Notes under the pieces: model-generated
Database searches by the model: none
Told to the model about the DNA's origin: nothing
Seen by the model: the letters and a program-made list of their open reading frames with translations, nothing else
Source of the DNA: Phycisphaeraceae bacterium
GTDB lineage: Bacteria; Planctomycetota; Phycisphaerae; Phycisphaerales; UBA1924
Direction: 5' to 3'
Length of the DNA stretch: 64,000 bases
Assembly (NCBI GenBank): GCA_020639235.1
Contig: JACKHC010000001.1
Span: 558,001-622,000, forward strand
Translations under genes and position numbers: made by a program
Shown here: piece after piece, positions 10,818 through 19,049 of the stretch
How positions within the stretch are numbered: the stretch's first letter is position 1
Layout: each line of letters starts with the position of its first letter

Positions 10818-11714
10818 ATGGACATCCGCGCCGTCATCGACGCCCGCCACCAGGACGCCTCGCCCATCACGCCCGCCACGCCCCTCGCGGGAGTCCCCCT
10901 GATCCTCTGGGCCGCCAACCACCTCGTGCGCGCCGGCGTGCCTCGCGCAGGCATCGCCATCATCGACCCCGATCAGCGCTGCGCGCGCGCCATCGCCCGC
11001 CACAACTTCTCCGCCGTCAACGCACCACCCGCCAACACCGGCTCGCCCCTCCGTGCCGACTGGCACCATCCCTTCCGCATCCCCGCATCAGAATCCCCCG
11101 ACGCCATCCAGTCCATCCGAGTCACCGACGCCGACACCCTCGCCCTCGCCGAAGCTGTCGCGCGGGGCCTCGCACCCTCCGACCCCCGCATCGCCGGCGT
11201 CCGCCGCTACGCCCTCCCCACCGACCGAACCTTCCGCGCCGTCATCACCGATGTCGACGGCTGCCTCACCGACGGCACCGTCATCCGCACCGAACAGGGC
11301 GACGCCATGCGCGCCTTCAACACCAAAGACGGCATCGCCCATCGAAAACTCCAGGCCGCCGGCATCAAAGTCGGCTGGCTCTCCACCGCCATGGAATGCA
11401 ACGCCATCAACGACCGCGCCCGCTCGCTGGGCGTCGACGCCATCGACGCCGGCTCCGGCCACAAGGGCCCGCGCTTCGAGTCCCTCTGCGCCAAACTCGC
11501 CGTCAAACCCGAAGAAGTCGTCTTCATGGGCGACGACATCCACGACCTCCCCGCCATGCGCCTCGCCGGAGCCATGGCCTGCCCCGCAGACGCACACCCG
11601 CACGTCCGCGCCGAGGTCGATTGCGTCCTCGCCGCCCCCGGAGGCCGAGGCGCCTTCCGCGAACTCGCCGATCTCCTCACCGATCACATCACCGAACACC
11701 AACTCAAGCTCTGA
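10818..11714 (+). CDS. KdsC-like HAD phosphatase with N-terminal sugar-nucleotide-transferase-like remnant
   Basis: The C-terminal half (about residues 133–298) is a KdsC-type HAD phosphatase: DVDGCLTDG contains the nucleophile and acid/base aspartates, followed by FNTKDGIAHRKL and the FMGDDIHDLPAM metal site. KdsC removes phosphate from KDO-8-phosphate in LPS synthesis; related C-domains of CMP-sialate synthetases act on similar acid sugars. The N-terminal 130 residues look like a shrunken cytidylyltransferase: PLAGVPLILWAANHL resembles the substrate-side helix and VTDADTLALAEAV the C-terminal helix, but the nucleotide-binding core is missing. The ATG at 10818 is chosen over longer openings because it begins this homology-like region. 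The gene faces the SpoIID gene across 82 bases. Exact substrate is uncertain. Confidence 0.8.
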   Translation: MDIRAVIDARHQDASPITPATPLAGVPLILWAANHLVRAGVPRAGIAIIDPDQRCARAIARHNFSAVNAPPANTGSPLRADWHHPFRIPASESPDAIQSIRVTDADTLALAEAVARGLAPSDPRIAGVRRYALPTDRTFRAVITDVDGCLTDGTVIRTEQGDAMRAFNTKDGIAHRKLQAAGIKVGWLSTAMECNAINDRARSLGVDAIDAGSGHKGPRFESLCAKLAVKPEEVVFMGDDIHDLPAMRLAGAMACPADAHPHVRAEVDCVLAAPGGRGAFRELADLLTDHITEHQLKL

Positions 11715-11720
11715 CCGCAG

Positions 11721-11778
11721 CCCTCCGCCCCCGCGCCTGCGGGGGAGGTGTCATGAGCTCCGCGAATGACGGAGGGGG
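11721..11778 (+). repeat. Three-way-junction intergenic repeat, copy 1
   Basis: This lies between the KdsC-like gene and ispE. The outer arm is CCCTCC...GGAGGG. It encloses a CCCCCGC/GCGGGGG hairpin, and then a GTCAT/ATGAC hairpin. Related copies are at 23524, 23592 and (inverted) 28298; here the second hairpin has a different loop but still pairs. Confidence 0.6.
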
Positions 11779-11829
11779 CTTCAGAATCTGTGCTCTGTGC
11801 TTTGTGTTTTGTGCTCTTACACTCCCCCC

Positions 11830-12771
11830 ATGGACCTCCAGGACGCATCACCAAACCGCCGCCACACGCGCCGCACCGCCCGCGCCAAAGTTAATCTCGC
11901 CCTCGCCGTCGACAAACCAAACGCAGAAGCCATGCACCCCATCTGCTCGTGGATGGCCCGCATCAACCTCGCCGACGACCTCCACATCACACGCCTCGAG
12001 GACGACCGCCTGAGCCGATACGCCATCCGCTGGCACGACGAAGCGCCAATCAAAACCAACATCGACTGGTCCATCACCGCCGATCTCGCCGTCCGCGCCC
12101 ACCTCCTCCTCGAAGACGAAACCGCCCGCCGACTCCCCGTCCAACTCCGCCTCGATAAGCGCATCCCCGTCGGCGGCGGCCTCGGGGGCGGCTCCGCAGA
12201 CGCCGCCGCGACACTCTCCGCCGTCAACGAACTCTTCGATCTCAACATCCCCCACGACCGCCTCGCCCAACTCGCCCTCACGCTCGGCTCCGATGTCCCA
12301 TTCTTTCTCAGCGATCACCCCACAGGCATCGTCTCAGGGCTGGGTGAGTCCTTCGAACCCACCGCCCCTGTGTCCGCAGCCCTCGTCCTCATCTTCCCCG
12401 CCTTCGGCTGCCCAACCGGCCCCGTCTACCGCGCCTTCGACAACCTCCCCGCCGCATCATTCCGCGCCGACACCATCCGCGCTCTCGCCCGCGCCGATTC
12501 AATCGACTCAAGCCAACTCTTCAACGACCTCGCCCCCGCCGCCGAGGCCGTCGCGCCCCGCCTGACGCCCCTCCGCGCCCGCGCCGCCGAAGTCGCCCGA
12601 AGACCCGTCCACATCACCGGCTCCGGCTCAACCATGTTCGTCGTCTGCCCCGAAGGCGCGCACTTCGCCGCGGACCTCGCCGACGACATCCAATCCGCCC
12701 TCGCCGACGACACCAACCCCGACCTCCGCGCTCACGCGACGTCACTCGTCGCCGAACCCGACATCGGGTAG
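11830..12771 (+). CDS. ispE: 4-diphosphocytidyl-2-C-methyl-D-erythritol kinase
   Basis: IspE is the GHMP-fold kinase that phosphorylates CDP-methylerythritol with ATP in the MEP pathway to isoprenoids. The 313-residue product shows the expected three motifs: ARAKVNLAL near residue 18, the ATP-binding glycine loop PVGGGLGGGSADAAA at about 113–127, and the C-terminal ITGSGSTMFVV. It is of normal length (around 290–310). The ATG at 11830 is preferred to a TTG/ATG opening at 11797 because it lies just before the conserved region. A repeat element occupies the upstream gap. The last 30 bases overlap the convergent secreted-protein gene. Confidence 0.92.
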   Translation: MDLQDASPNRRHTRRTARAKVNLALAVDKPNAEAMHPICSWMARINLADDLHITRLEDDRLSRYAIRWHDEAPIKTNIDWSITADLAVRAHLLLEDETARRLPVQLRLDKRIPVGGGLGGGSADAAATLSAVNELFDLNIPHDRLAQLALTLGSDVPFFLSDHPTGIVSGLGESFEPTAPVSAALVLIFPAFGCPTGPVYRAFDNLPAASFRADTIRALARADSIDSSQLFNDLAPAAEAVAPRLTPLRARAAEVARRPVHITGSGSTMFVVCPEGAHFAADLADDIQSALADDTNPDLRAHATSLVAEPDIG

Positions 12772-13383
12772 CGCCTCCGTCGGCCCCGCCACCCCGTACC
12801 GCGCCCACCGCCCCGCCTCGATCTCGTCCCCCAGTTCCGCATCCACCCCGGGAAACTCCCCGAACAACCCCGCGCCCCCGATCACCCGCGCCGGCGCCTC
12901 GCAATCACAATCGCCCAGCGTCGCCAGCATCGCGCTGTTGCTGTTCGCGCCGACAAGCACATACCGCGCCGACCACATCCGGTCCCGCTGCAAGCACGCC
13001 ACCTGCTCCAGCGTCAACTCGAACACCGCCTCTAGCCGGTTGTCGACAAACCCGATCCCCGCCGGCGGCATCAGCCGCACGCCCCGCGTCATCCGACTCA
13101 CCCGATCCCCATACGCCCGATCCTCCGGCGCGCGGTAATCCTCACGCAGACTCGCCCCGCCAAACTCGATCCGCCCCGATAAATACGCGTACGGCTCCGG
13201 ACACTCCACATCCAGATACAAGTGCCGCCCCCGCCCCGCCACCACCCAGCTCCGCAGCTCCCCGCGGCACATCACGGGCCCCGCAACAGCCGCAACCCCG
13301 CGCTCCCCCGCCCCAGGAATCACAGCCCCCGCAAAGACAACGCCCGCCACATAAGCGCCGATCGCCCACACCGGACTCTTCAA
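12742..13383 (-). CDS. Hypothetical secreted protein
   Basis: This is a 213-residue product starting at a TTG codon (13383) that is supported by GGGAGG six bases upstream. The N-terminus is a signal peptide or single anchor (SPVWAIGAYVAGVVFAGAVI). The mature region contains five cysteines and strand-rich segments and no family I recognise. Its 3' end overlaps ispE tail-to-tail by 30 bases. Its codons are G-ending on its own strand while neighbouring + strand genes are C-ending, which follows the strand composition of this half of the window. Function unknown. Confidence 0.65.
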   Translation of the reverse strand: MKSPVWAIGAYVAGVVFAGAVIPGAGERGVAAVAGPVMCRGELRSWVVAGRGRHLYLDVECPEPYAYLSGRIEFGGASLREDYRAPEDRAYGDRVSRMTRGVRLMPPAGIGFVDNRLEAVFELTLEQVACLQRDRMWSARYVLVGANSNSAMLATLGDCDCEAPARVIGGAGLFGEFPGVDAELGDEIEAGRWARYGVAGPTEALPDVGFGDE

Positions 13384-13524
13384 CCCGCGCCTCCCTTTCT
13401 ATACAGAAATGTACCCACACCCCCGCCCCGCAAAGCACCACTTCCCCGTTCGCAGGGAAAATACTCCCCCGCCGGGGCTTTGCCCGATGTCCCGCTCCCG
13501 AATGGGGTTAGAATCAACACCCTG

Positions 13525-14559
13525 ATGAAACTCTGGACAAACGATGCCGAGGCGCGCCTCCGCACCGCCTACGCCGACCAGCGCGTCTGTGTCACAGGCG
13601 GCGCGGGATTCATCGGCTCGCACCTCGTCGATTGCCTGCTCAATCTCGGCGCCTCCGTCGCCATCATCGACGACCTCTCAACAGGCGACGCCGAATACCC
13701 CGCCCACATCATCGACAAATGGGGCGACCGTGTCCGATTCATCTACGCATCCATCCTTGAGCCCCCCGCGCTCCGCGCCGCCACCGAGAACGCCTCCGTC
13801 ATCTTCCACCTCGCAGCCATCGGCTCCGTGCCCCAGTCCATCGCCGAGCCCGAACGCACGATGGATGTCAACCTCACCGGAACCGTCCGCGTCGCAGAAG
13901 CCGCGCGCCGCGCCAAGTCACGCCGACTCGTCTTCGCCTCATCCTCCGCCATCTACGGCGACACCACCCAACTCCCCATCACCGAAGACGCCCCCATCAA
14001 ACCAATGTCCCCCTACGCCGCGTCCAAAGCCGCCGCGGAACATGTCGTCCGCGCCTGGTCCGCGTCCTACGCGCTCTCGGGCGTCTCCCTCCGCTACTTC
14101 AATATCTTCGGCCCGCGCCAGTCCACCGAAAACCAATACGCCGCCGTCATCCCCGCATTCATCAGCGCCATCGCGAGCGGCAAGCACCCCACCATCAACG
14201 GCGACGGCTCGTTCACCCGCGATTTCGCGCCAGTCGCAAACGCCGTCTACGCCAACCTCCTCGCCGGCGCTTCCACCAGCAACCTCACCGGCCAGGCCGT
14301 CAACATCGCCTGCGCCGCAAAGACCTCCATCAGGCAACTCGCCGAGCAGATCGCATCCTTCATGGGCCGCCCCGATCTCGACCCCGCATTCGCCCCCCCG
14401 CGCAAGGGCGATATCCCGCACTCCGTCGCATCCATCGACGCAGCCCGCAAACTGCTGGGCTATGAGCCCATCGCCACACCCGAGCAGGGGCTCCGCGAAC
14501 TCGTCGAATGGGCACAAATGTCCGCCGAGCAGCGCGCTAAAGCCGAACCTTGCGGATAA
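13525..14559 (+). CDS. NAD-dependent epimerase/dehydratase (UDP-sugar 4-epimerase type)
   Basis: An extended short-chain dehydrogenase of 344 residues. It has the NAD-binding loop TGGAGFIGSH (about residues 24–33), the FASSSAIYG strand carrying the catalytic serine, and the catalytic YAASK motif (about 164–168). The SLRYFNIFGPRQ and NGDGSFTRDF segments are typical of the WbpP/GalE group of UDP-GlcNAc or UDP-Glc 4-epimerases. Its likely role is making a sugar nucleotide for surface polysaccharide. The ATG at 13525 is chosen because upstream opening reads as low-complexity sequence. Substrate specificity cannot be read from sequence alone. Confidence 0.88.
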   Translation: MKLWTNDAEARLRTAYADQRVCVTGGAGFIGSHLVDCLLNLGASVAIIDDLSTGDAEYPAHIIDKWGDRVRFIYASILEPPALRAATENASVIFHLAAIGSVPQSIAEPERTMDVNLTGTVRVAEAARRAKSRRLVFASSSAIYGDTTQLPITEDAPIKPMSPYAASKAAAEHVVRAWSASYALSGVSLRYFNIFGPRQSTENQYAAVIPAFISAIASGKHPTINGDGSFTRDFAPVANAVYANLLAGASTSNLTGQAVNIACAAKTSIRQLAEQIASFMGRPDLDPAFAPPRKGDIPHSVASIDAARKLLGYEPIATPEQGLRELVEWAQMSAEQRAKAEPCG

Positions 14560-14601
14560 GCCCGAACCCCGCCGCCCCCTCCAGGGGTACAACTAAGTGA
14601 A

Positions 14602-16743
14602 GTGACCACCATCGCAGTCATTTCGGGGATCTCCGCGCTCTGGCTCGGCGGCGCAGCCGCCGCAGCCGCCTTCCCCATCATCGCCCACTTCCTCTCCCGT
14701 CGTGGCGGCCCCACCCTCGACTTCCCCGCCGTCCGCTTCGTCCAGATCGCCGCCGCCGAACAGGCCGCCCGCGAACGCCCGCGCGATCTCTTCCTCCTTC
14801 TCCTCCGCGTCCTCATCATCGCGCTCATCGCCCTCGCCTTCGACCGACCCGTCTGGTCCACAACCTCGAACCCCGACATCGACACCGCCCAAGGCGAAGA
14901 CATCGTCATCGTCATCGACGCCAGCGCCTCCATGACCCGGTCGCACGCCCAGTCCGGAGGCCGCGCCTACTTCGAAATCGCCCGCTCCCGCGCCCTCGAA
15001 GAACTCGAAGCCGCCCAGTCCGCCGGCGCGCGCACCGCCGTCATCCTCGCGTCCCTCAACCCAGAGGCCATCCTCCCACGCCTCACCGATCAATCCGCGC
15101 CGCTCGCCGCGCGCCTCCGCGAAGCATCCGTCACGCTCCAGCGCGCCGATATGCAAAGCGCCATCGCACTCGCAGCAACGCTCCCCGCGCCCACCGATGA
15201 GCCCCTCCGCCCGCGCCGCGTCATCGTCTTCTCCGATATGCAGGCCTCCAACTTCCAGGGCGTCTCCGTCCCGGCAAGTGTCACGCTCGACCTGCGATCC
15301 ATCGCAGACCAGGCGCCGCCGCGCAACCTCGCGGTCTCCGACATCGAGATCTCGCCGCCGCGCCCCATCGCCGGCCGCGAGTCCATCGTCTCCGTCAAAG
15401 TCACCAACTTCTCCGACGCCCCTGCGCGCCCGACTGTCACCTGCGACGCCGCCTCCTCCCAGCGCTCCCTCTCACCCAACCTCGCGCCCGGCGCATCAAC
15501 AACGCTCTCTTTTCCAATCACGTTCCCCACCGCAACGCAAACCCCCGTCCGCGTCTCGCTCATCGATGCGTCATTCACACACGACGACGCCGCCTACCTC
15601 GTCGCCGATGTCCGCCAGGCCCGACGCATCGCGCTCATCACCGCCGCCCCCGACTCCGACCGCCGCGGCGGCGCGTACTTCGCCTCACTTGCACTCGCCC
15701 CCACCGAAACCTCCGAGTTCCGCGTCATCCGCGTCGCGCCGACGCAGGCAACCCCCGAACTCCTCGCATCTTTCGATGCCGTCATCATCGCCCAGGCCGC
15801 GCTCCTCCCAGACTCCGCCCCCGCCGCCATCCGCGCAGCCCTAGAACAATCCGTCGGCGTCCTCTGGGTCATCGACTCCCAGCCCGCCTACGAGTCCGCA
15901 GCCGCATTCAACGCCCCCGCACCATCTCTCCCCGTCACCCTCAACTCGCGCTTCACGCAACTCGCCGCCGACGAACACCTCACGCTCCGCCCCGCCGATC
16001 TCGATCGCGGCCCCCTCGCCCTCTTCGAAGGCCCCGCCACCCGCGCACTCCTCGACGCAACCTTCAACACATCCGCGCCCGCCGACCTCGCCCCCGCATC
16101 CGTCCCCCTCATCCTCCTGAGCAACGGCGACCCCTTCATCGCCTGGCGCACCGGCCCGCGCGCCACAGGCCGCATCATCACCATCAACGCCGACCTCGCC
16201 CCCGATCACACCTCCCTCGTCAAAGGCCCCATGTTCCCCGTGCTCATGCACGAACTCCTCCGATTCATCCTCCCCGCCTCCGCAGCCCGCCAGTACGCCG
16301 AAGTCGGCGAACTCCTCACCACCCGCGTCCCCGCCGCCCTCACATTCAGCGACCCCGTCGCCGATCCACTCGACCGCCCCGTCCGTGTCACACGCGGCAG
16401 CGCATCCGCCGCCTTCGACCCCATCCTCACCGCGCCCCCCGCCGATGCGCCCGGCATCACCGACCTCCACGACGCATCGCGCACCATCATCGCCCGCGCC
16501 GCAACCAACCTCTCGCCCGACGAGTCCGACCCGCGCACACTCGATGAGGCCGCTATCGCCGAACTCACCGACGCGCCCGACGCAAGCATCCGCCTCACCG
16601 CCGCCGCGCCCGGCGCATCAATCACCAGGCAAGCCATCGAACTCTGGCCCTGGCTCCTCGCCGCAGCCATCGCTTCCCTCGCCGTTGAGTCACTCATCGC
16701 CGGCTTCAACCGCCGCGCATCAACCCCGGAGCGCGACGCATGA
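14602..16743 (+). CDS. BatA/VWA domain membrane protein
   Basis: The protein begins at GTG 14602 and has 713 residues. Residues 1–90 form the BatA-type N-terminus with two membrane helices (SGISALWLGGAAAAAAFPII and FLLLLRVLIIALIALAF). A von Willebrand A domain follows, with an intact MIDAS start DASASM near residue 111. The middle is a CARDB-like strand-rich part and a GATase-like part, and a last membrane helix lies at about 690 (WPWLLAAAIASLAVESLIAG). BatA-like VWA proteins work with MoxR AAA+ ATPases in envelope stress or complex assembly. It opens a cassette whose genes overlap by 4 bases each; no MoxR or DUF58 gene is in the window. Confidence 0.85.
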   Translation: MTTIAVISGISALWLGGAAAAAAFPIIAHFLSRRGGPTLDFPAVRFVQIAAAEQAARERPRDLFLLLLRVLIIALIALAFDRPVWSTTSNPDIDTAQGEDIVIVIDASASMTRSHAQSGGRAYFEIARSRALEELEAAQSAGARTAVILASLNPEAILPRLTDQSAPLAARLREASVTLQRADMQSAIALAATLPAPTDEPLRPRRVIVFSDMQASNFQGVSVPASVTLDLRSIADQAPPRNLAVSDIEISPPRPIAGRESIVSVKVTNFSDAPARPTVTCDAASSQRSLSPNLAPGASTTLSFPITFPTATQTPVRVSLIDASFTHDDAAYLVADVRQARRIALITAAPDSDRRGGAYFASLALAPTETSEFRVIRVAPTQATPELLASFDAVIIAQAALLPDSAPAAIRAALEQSVGVLWVIDSQPAYESAAAFNAPAPSLPVTLNSRFTQLAADEHLTLRPADLDRGPLALFEGPATRALLDATFNTSAPADLAPASVPLILLSNGDPFIAWRTGPRATGRIITINADLAPDHTSLVKGPMFPVLMHELLRFILPASAARQYAEVGELLTTRVPAALTFSDPVADPLDRPVRVTRGSASAAFDPILTAPPADAPGITDLHDASRTIIARAATNLSPDESDPRTLDEAAIAELTDAPDASIRLTAAAPGASITRQAIELWPWLLAAAIASLAVESLIAGFNRRASTPERDA

Positions 16744-19049
16744 CGCCCATCATCGCGCTCCAGTGGTCCCCCGCCTCCGTCGGGCTCGGCCTCATCGCCG
16801 TCCTCGTCATCGCCGCGCTCACCGCGTCCATCATCAGCGCGCGAAAGGCAAACTGGTCATCCCGCGCCCTCACATCCGTCGCCCTCCGTGCGCTCGCGCT
16901 CGCCGCGCTCGCCGTCATCCTCCTCGGCCCCACCCGCATCATCCCCGCGCCCGACGCCGATGAGAAACCCACCGTCGTCCTCCTCATCGACCGCTCCGCG
17001 TCCATGAGCATCGAAGACGAACAACTCGACGACGCCCCCGCCACCCGGCTATCCGCCATCTGCGCCCGCTGGCTCGACCCCGCGTTCCTCGCCGAACTCG
17101 AGTCCCTCGCACAGACCCGCATCCTCGCCTTCGATCAGCGCATCGAAGCAACGCCCATCGACCAACTCCTCTCCGGCGGAGCCGACGGCGACGCCTCGCG
17201 CATCGTCCGCGCCCTCGACACAACCCTCAGCGCAGCGCAATCCACAACCACCTCGCCCGCGCGCCTCACCGATCTCGTCCTCCTCACCGACGCCATCGAT
17301 ACCGACGCCGCACCCCTCGCGTCCGCAGCCGACGCCGCGCTCGCCTCATCCGTCCGTATCCACGCCGTCAGCGCGGGCAGCGCTGCCCGCATCGCCGATC
17401 TCTCCCTCCACGCCGCGCCCGAGTCCGACCTCGTCTACGAAGGCCAGCCCACCAACCTCATCCTCCGGCTCCGCGAGACCGGCTACGACAACCAGCCCGT
17501 CCGCGTCACCGTCACGCGCAACCCCATCTCCCCGCAGGACACCGCGCAGATCGTCTTCAGCGAAACCGTCGCCATCAACAAGTCCCGCGAACTCCGCATC
17601 CCCGTCACGCCCGCCATCGACCCCGCCCTCCGCACCGACGACTCGCAGAGCATCGATATCGTCGAGTACACCGCGCGCATCGAGACCATGCCCGGCGAGC
17701 GTGACACCTCCAACAACGAGCGCTCCGCCTTCGTCAGAGTCACCGCCGACACGCTCAAGGTCTGCGTCTTCGAGAACCAGCCCTACTGGGAAACCCGCTT
17801 CTTCATCGAAGCCATGCGCGACGACCCCCAGATCGAACTCACCGCCGTGCAAGGACTCGGCTACGAACGCGGCCGCCCCCGGCTCCAGGTCATCCGATAC
17901 ACGCCCGACGCAACCTCATCCACCGAGCAGCGCGTCGCCGCGCCCCTCGACGAGGCATCCCTCTTCAAGTTCGATGTCATCGTCCTCGGTCGCGGCATCG
18001 ACGCCTTCTTCCCCGACAACGACGCCGAGAAACTCGTCCGCTTCGTGACCGAACGAGGCGGCGCACTCGTCTTCCTCCGAGGAAAGCCGGCCAGAGGCCG
18101 CGCCGCAGAACTACTGGACACCATCACCCCCGTCGTCTGGGGCCAGCGCGTCCTCGCCGGCCGCGCGCTCGAAGTCACGCCCGAAGGCCTCGCCCAGCCC
18201 GCCCTCGATTTCGACAAGTGGGGCAACCCCACCGATGTAATCACCGAACTCCCCGGCATGATCGCCGCCACAACCGTCGAGAGCGAAAAGGCACTCTCCG
18301 TCGTCTGGCTCCGCCAACAAGACATCGGCACGCCAACCGACCCCGCCGCCGTCGCGCACATGCACGCCGGGCGAGGACGCACGCTCGCCGTCATGACCGA
18401 CGGCCTCTGGCAATGGGGCTTCCTCCCCGCAACGCTCGATCAATACACGAGCGTCTACCAGATGTTCTGGTCGCGCGCCATCCGCTGGCTCGTCATGGGG
18501 GGCGACTTCCTCCCCGGCCAGGACATCGCCCTCGCCACCGATCGCGTCACCGCGCGCCCAAACCAGCCCGTCCGCATCGAGGTCCGTGCCCGCTACGCCG
18601 ATAACAACTTCGCGCCAACCGTCACCGTCACCGCGCCTGACAACGCTGCCCAGACAATCGACCTCACCGAAGACACAACCCGCGCCGGCGAACGCTTCAC
18701 CGGCACATTCACGCCCGAGTCAGAGGGCATCTTCCGCGTCACACTCGATGCGCCCGGAATGAAGCCCGACTCCCTCTCCACGCGCATCGCCGTCTACGAA
18801 GACCGCGTCGAGTTCGACGACACCGCCGCACGACCCGAAGAACTCGCCCAACTCACCCGCGCCACCGGCGGCGTCATATTCCCCATCAACCAGCCCCGCG
18901 CCCTCCTCGATGTCATCAACACCGAGATCCAGGCCCGCAAGTCACGCACATCCTCCGAACCCGCGTGGGACCAATGGTGGGTCTTCGCGGCAATCGTCAC
19001 AATCCTCTGCGCTGAATGGTTCTGGCGCCGACGCGGAGGCCTCCCATGA
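16740..19049 (+). CDS. VWA domain membrane protein, second of pair
   Basis: This 769-residue protein starts in a 4-base ATGA overlap with the preceding gene. Two N-terminal membrane helices are followed by a VWA domain with MIDAS sequence DRSASM (near residue 85). A CARDB-like region comes next, then a glutamine-amidotransferase-like fold (DVIVLGRGIDAFFPD and the VRFVTERGGALVFLRG segment), and a C-terminal helix (WWVFAAIVTILCAEWFW). The domain order matches large VWA proteins found beside BatA-like partners in planctomycetes. It most likely forms a membrane complex with its neighbours. No enzymatic role can be inferred from the amidotransferase-like domain, since no catalytic Cys-His-Glu set is evident. 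Confidence 0.85.
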   Translation: MTPIIALQWSPASVGLGLIAVLVIAALTASIISARKANWSSRALTSVALRALALAALAVILLGPTRIIPAPDADEKPTVVLLIDRSASMSIEDEQLDDAPATRLSAICARWLDPAFLAELESLAQTRILAFDQRIEATPIDQLLSGGADGDASRIVRALDTTLSAAQSTTTSPARLTDLVLLTDAIDTDAAPLASAADAALASSVRIHAVSAGSAARIADLSLHAAPESDLVYEGQPTNLILRLRETGYDNQPVRVTVTRNPISPQDTAQIVFSETVAINKSRELRIPVTPAIDPALRTDDSQSIDIVEYTARIETMPGERDTSNNERSAFVRVTADTLKVCVFENQPYWETRFFIEAMRDDPQIELTAVQGLGYERGRPRLQVIRYTPDATSSTEQRVAAPLDEASLFKFDVIVLGRGIDAFFPDNDAEKLVRFVTERGGALVFLRGKPARGRAAELLDTITPVVWGQRVLAGRALEVTPEGLAQPALDFDKWGNPTDVITELPGMIAATTVESEKALSVVWLRQQDIGTPTDPAAVAHMHAGRGRTLAVMTDGLWQWGFLPATLDQYTSVYQMFWSRAIRWLVMGGDFLPGQDIALATDRVTARPNQPVRIEVRARYADNNFAPTVTVTAPDNAAQTIDLTEDTTRAGERFTGTFTPESEGIFRVTLDAPGMKPDSLSTRIAVYEDRVEFDDTAARPEELAQLTRATGGVIFPINQPRALLDVINTEIQARKSRTSSEPAWDQWWVFAAIVTILCAEWFWRRRGGLP

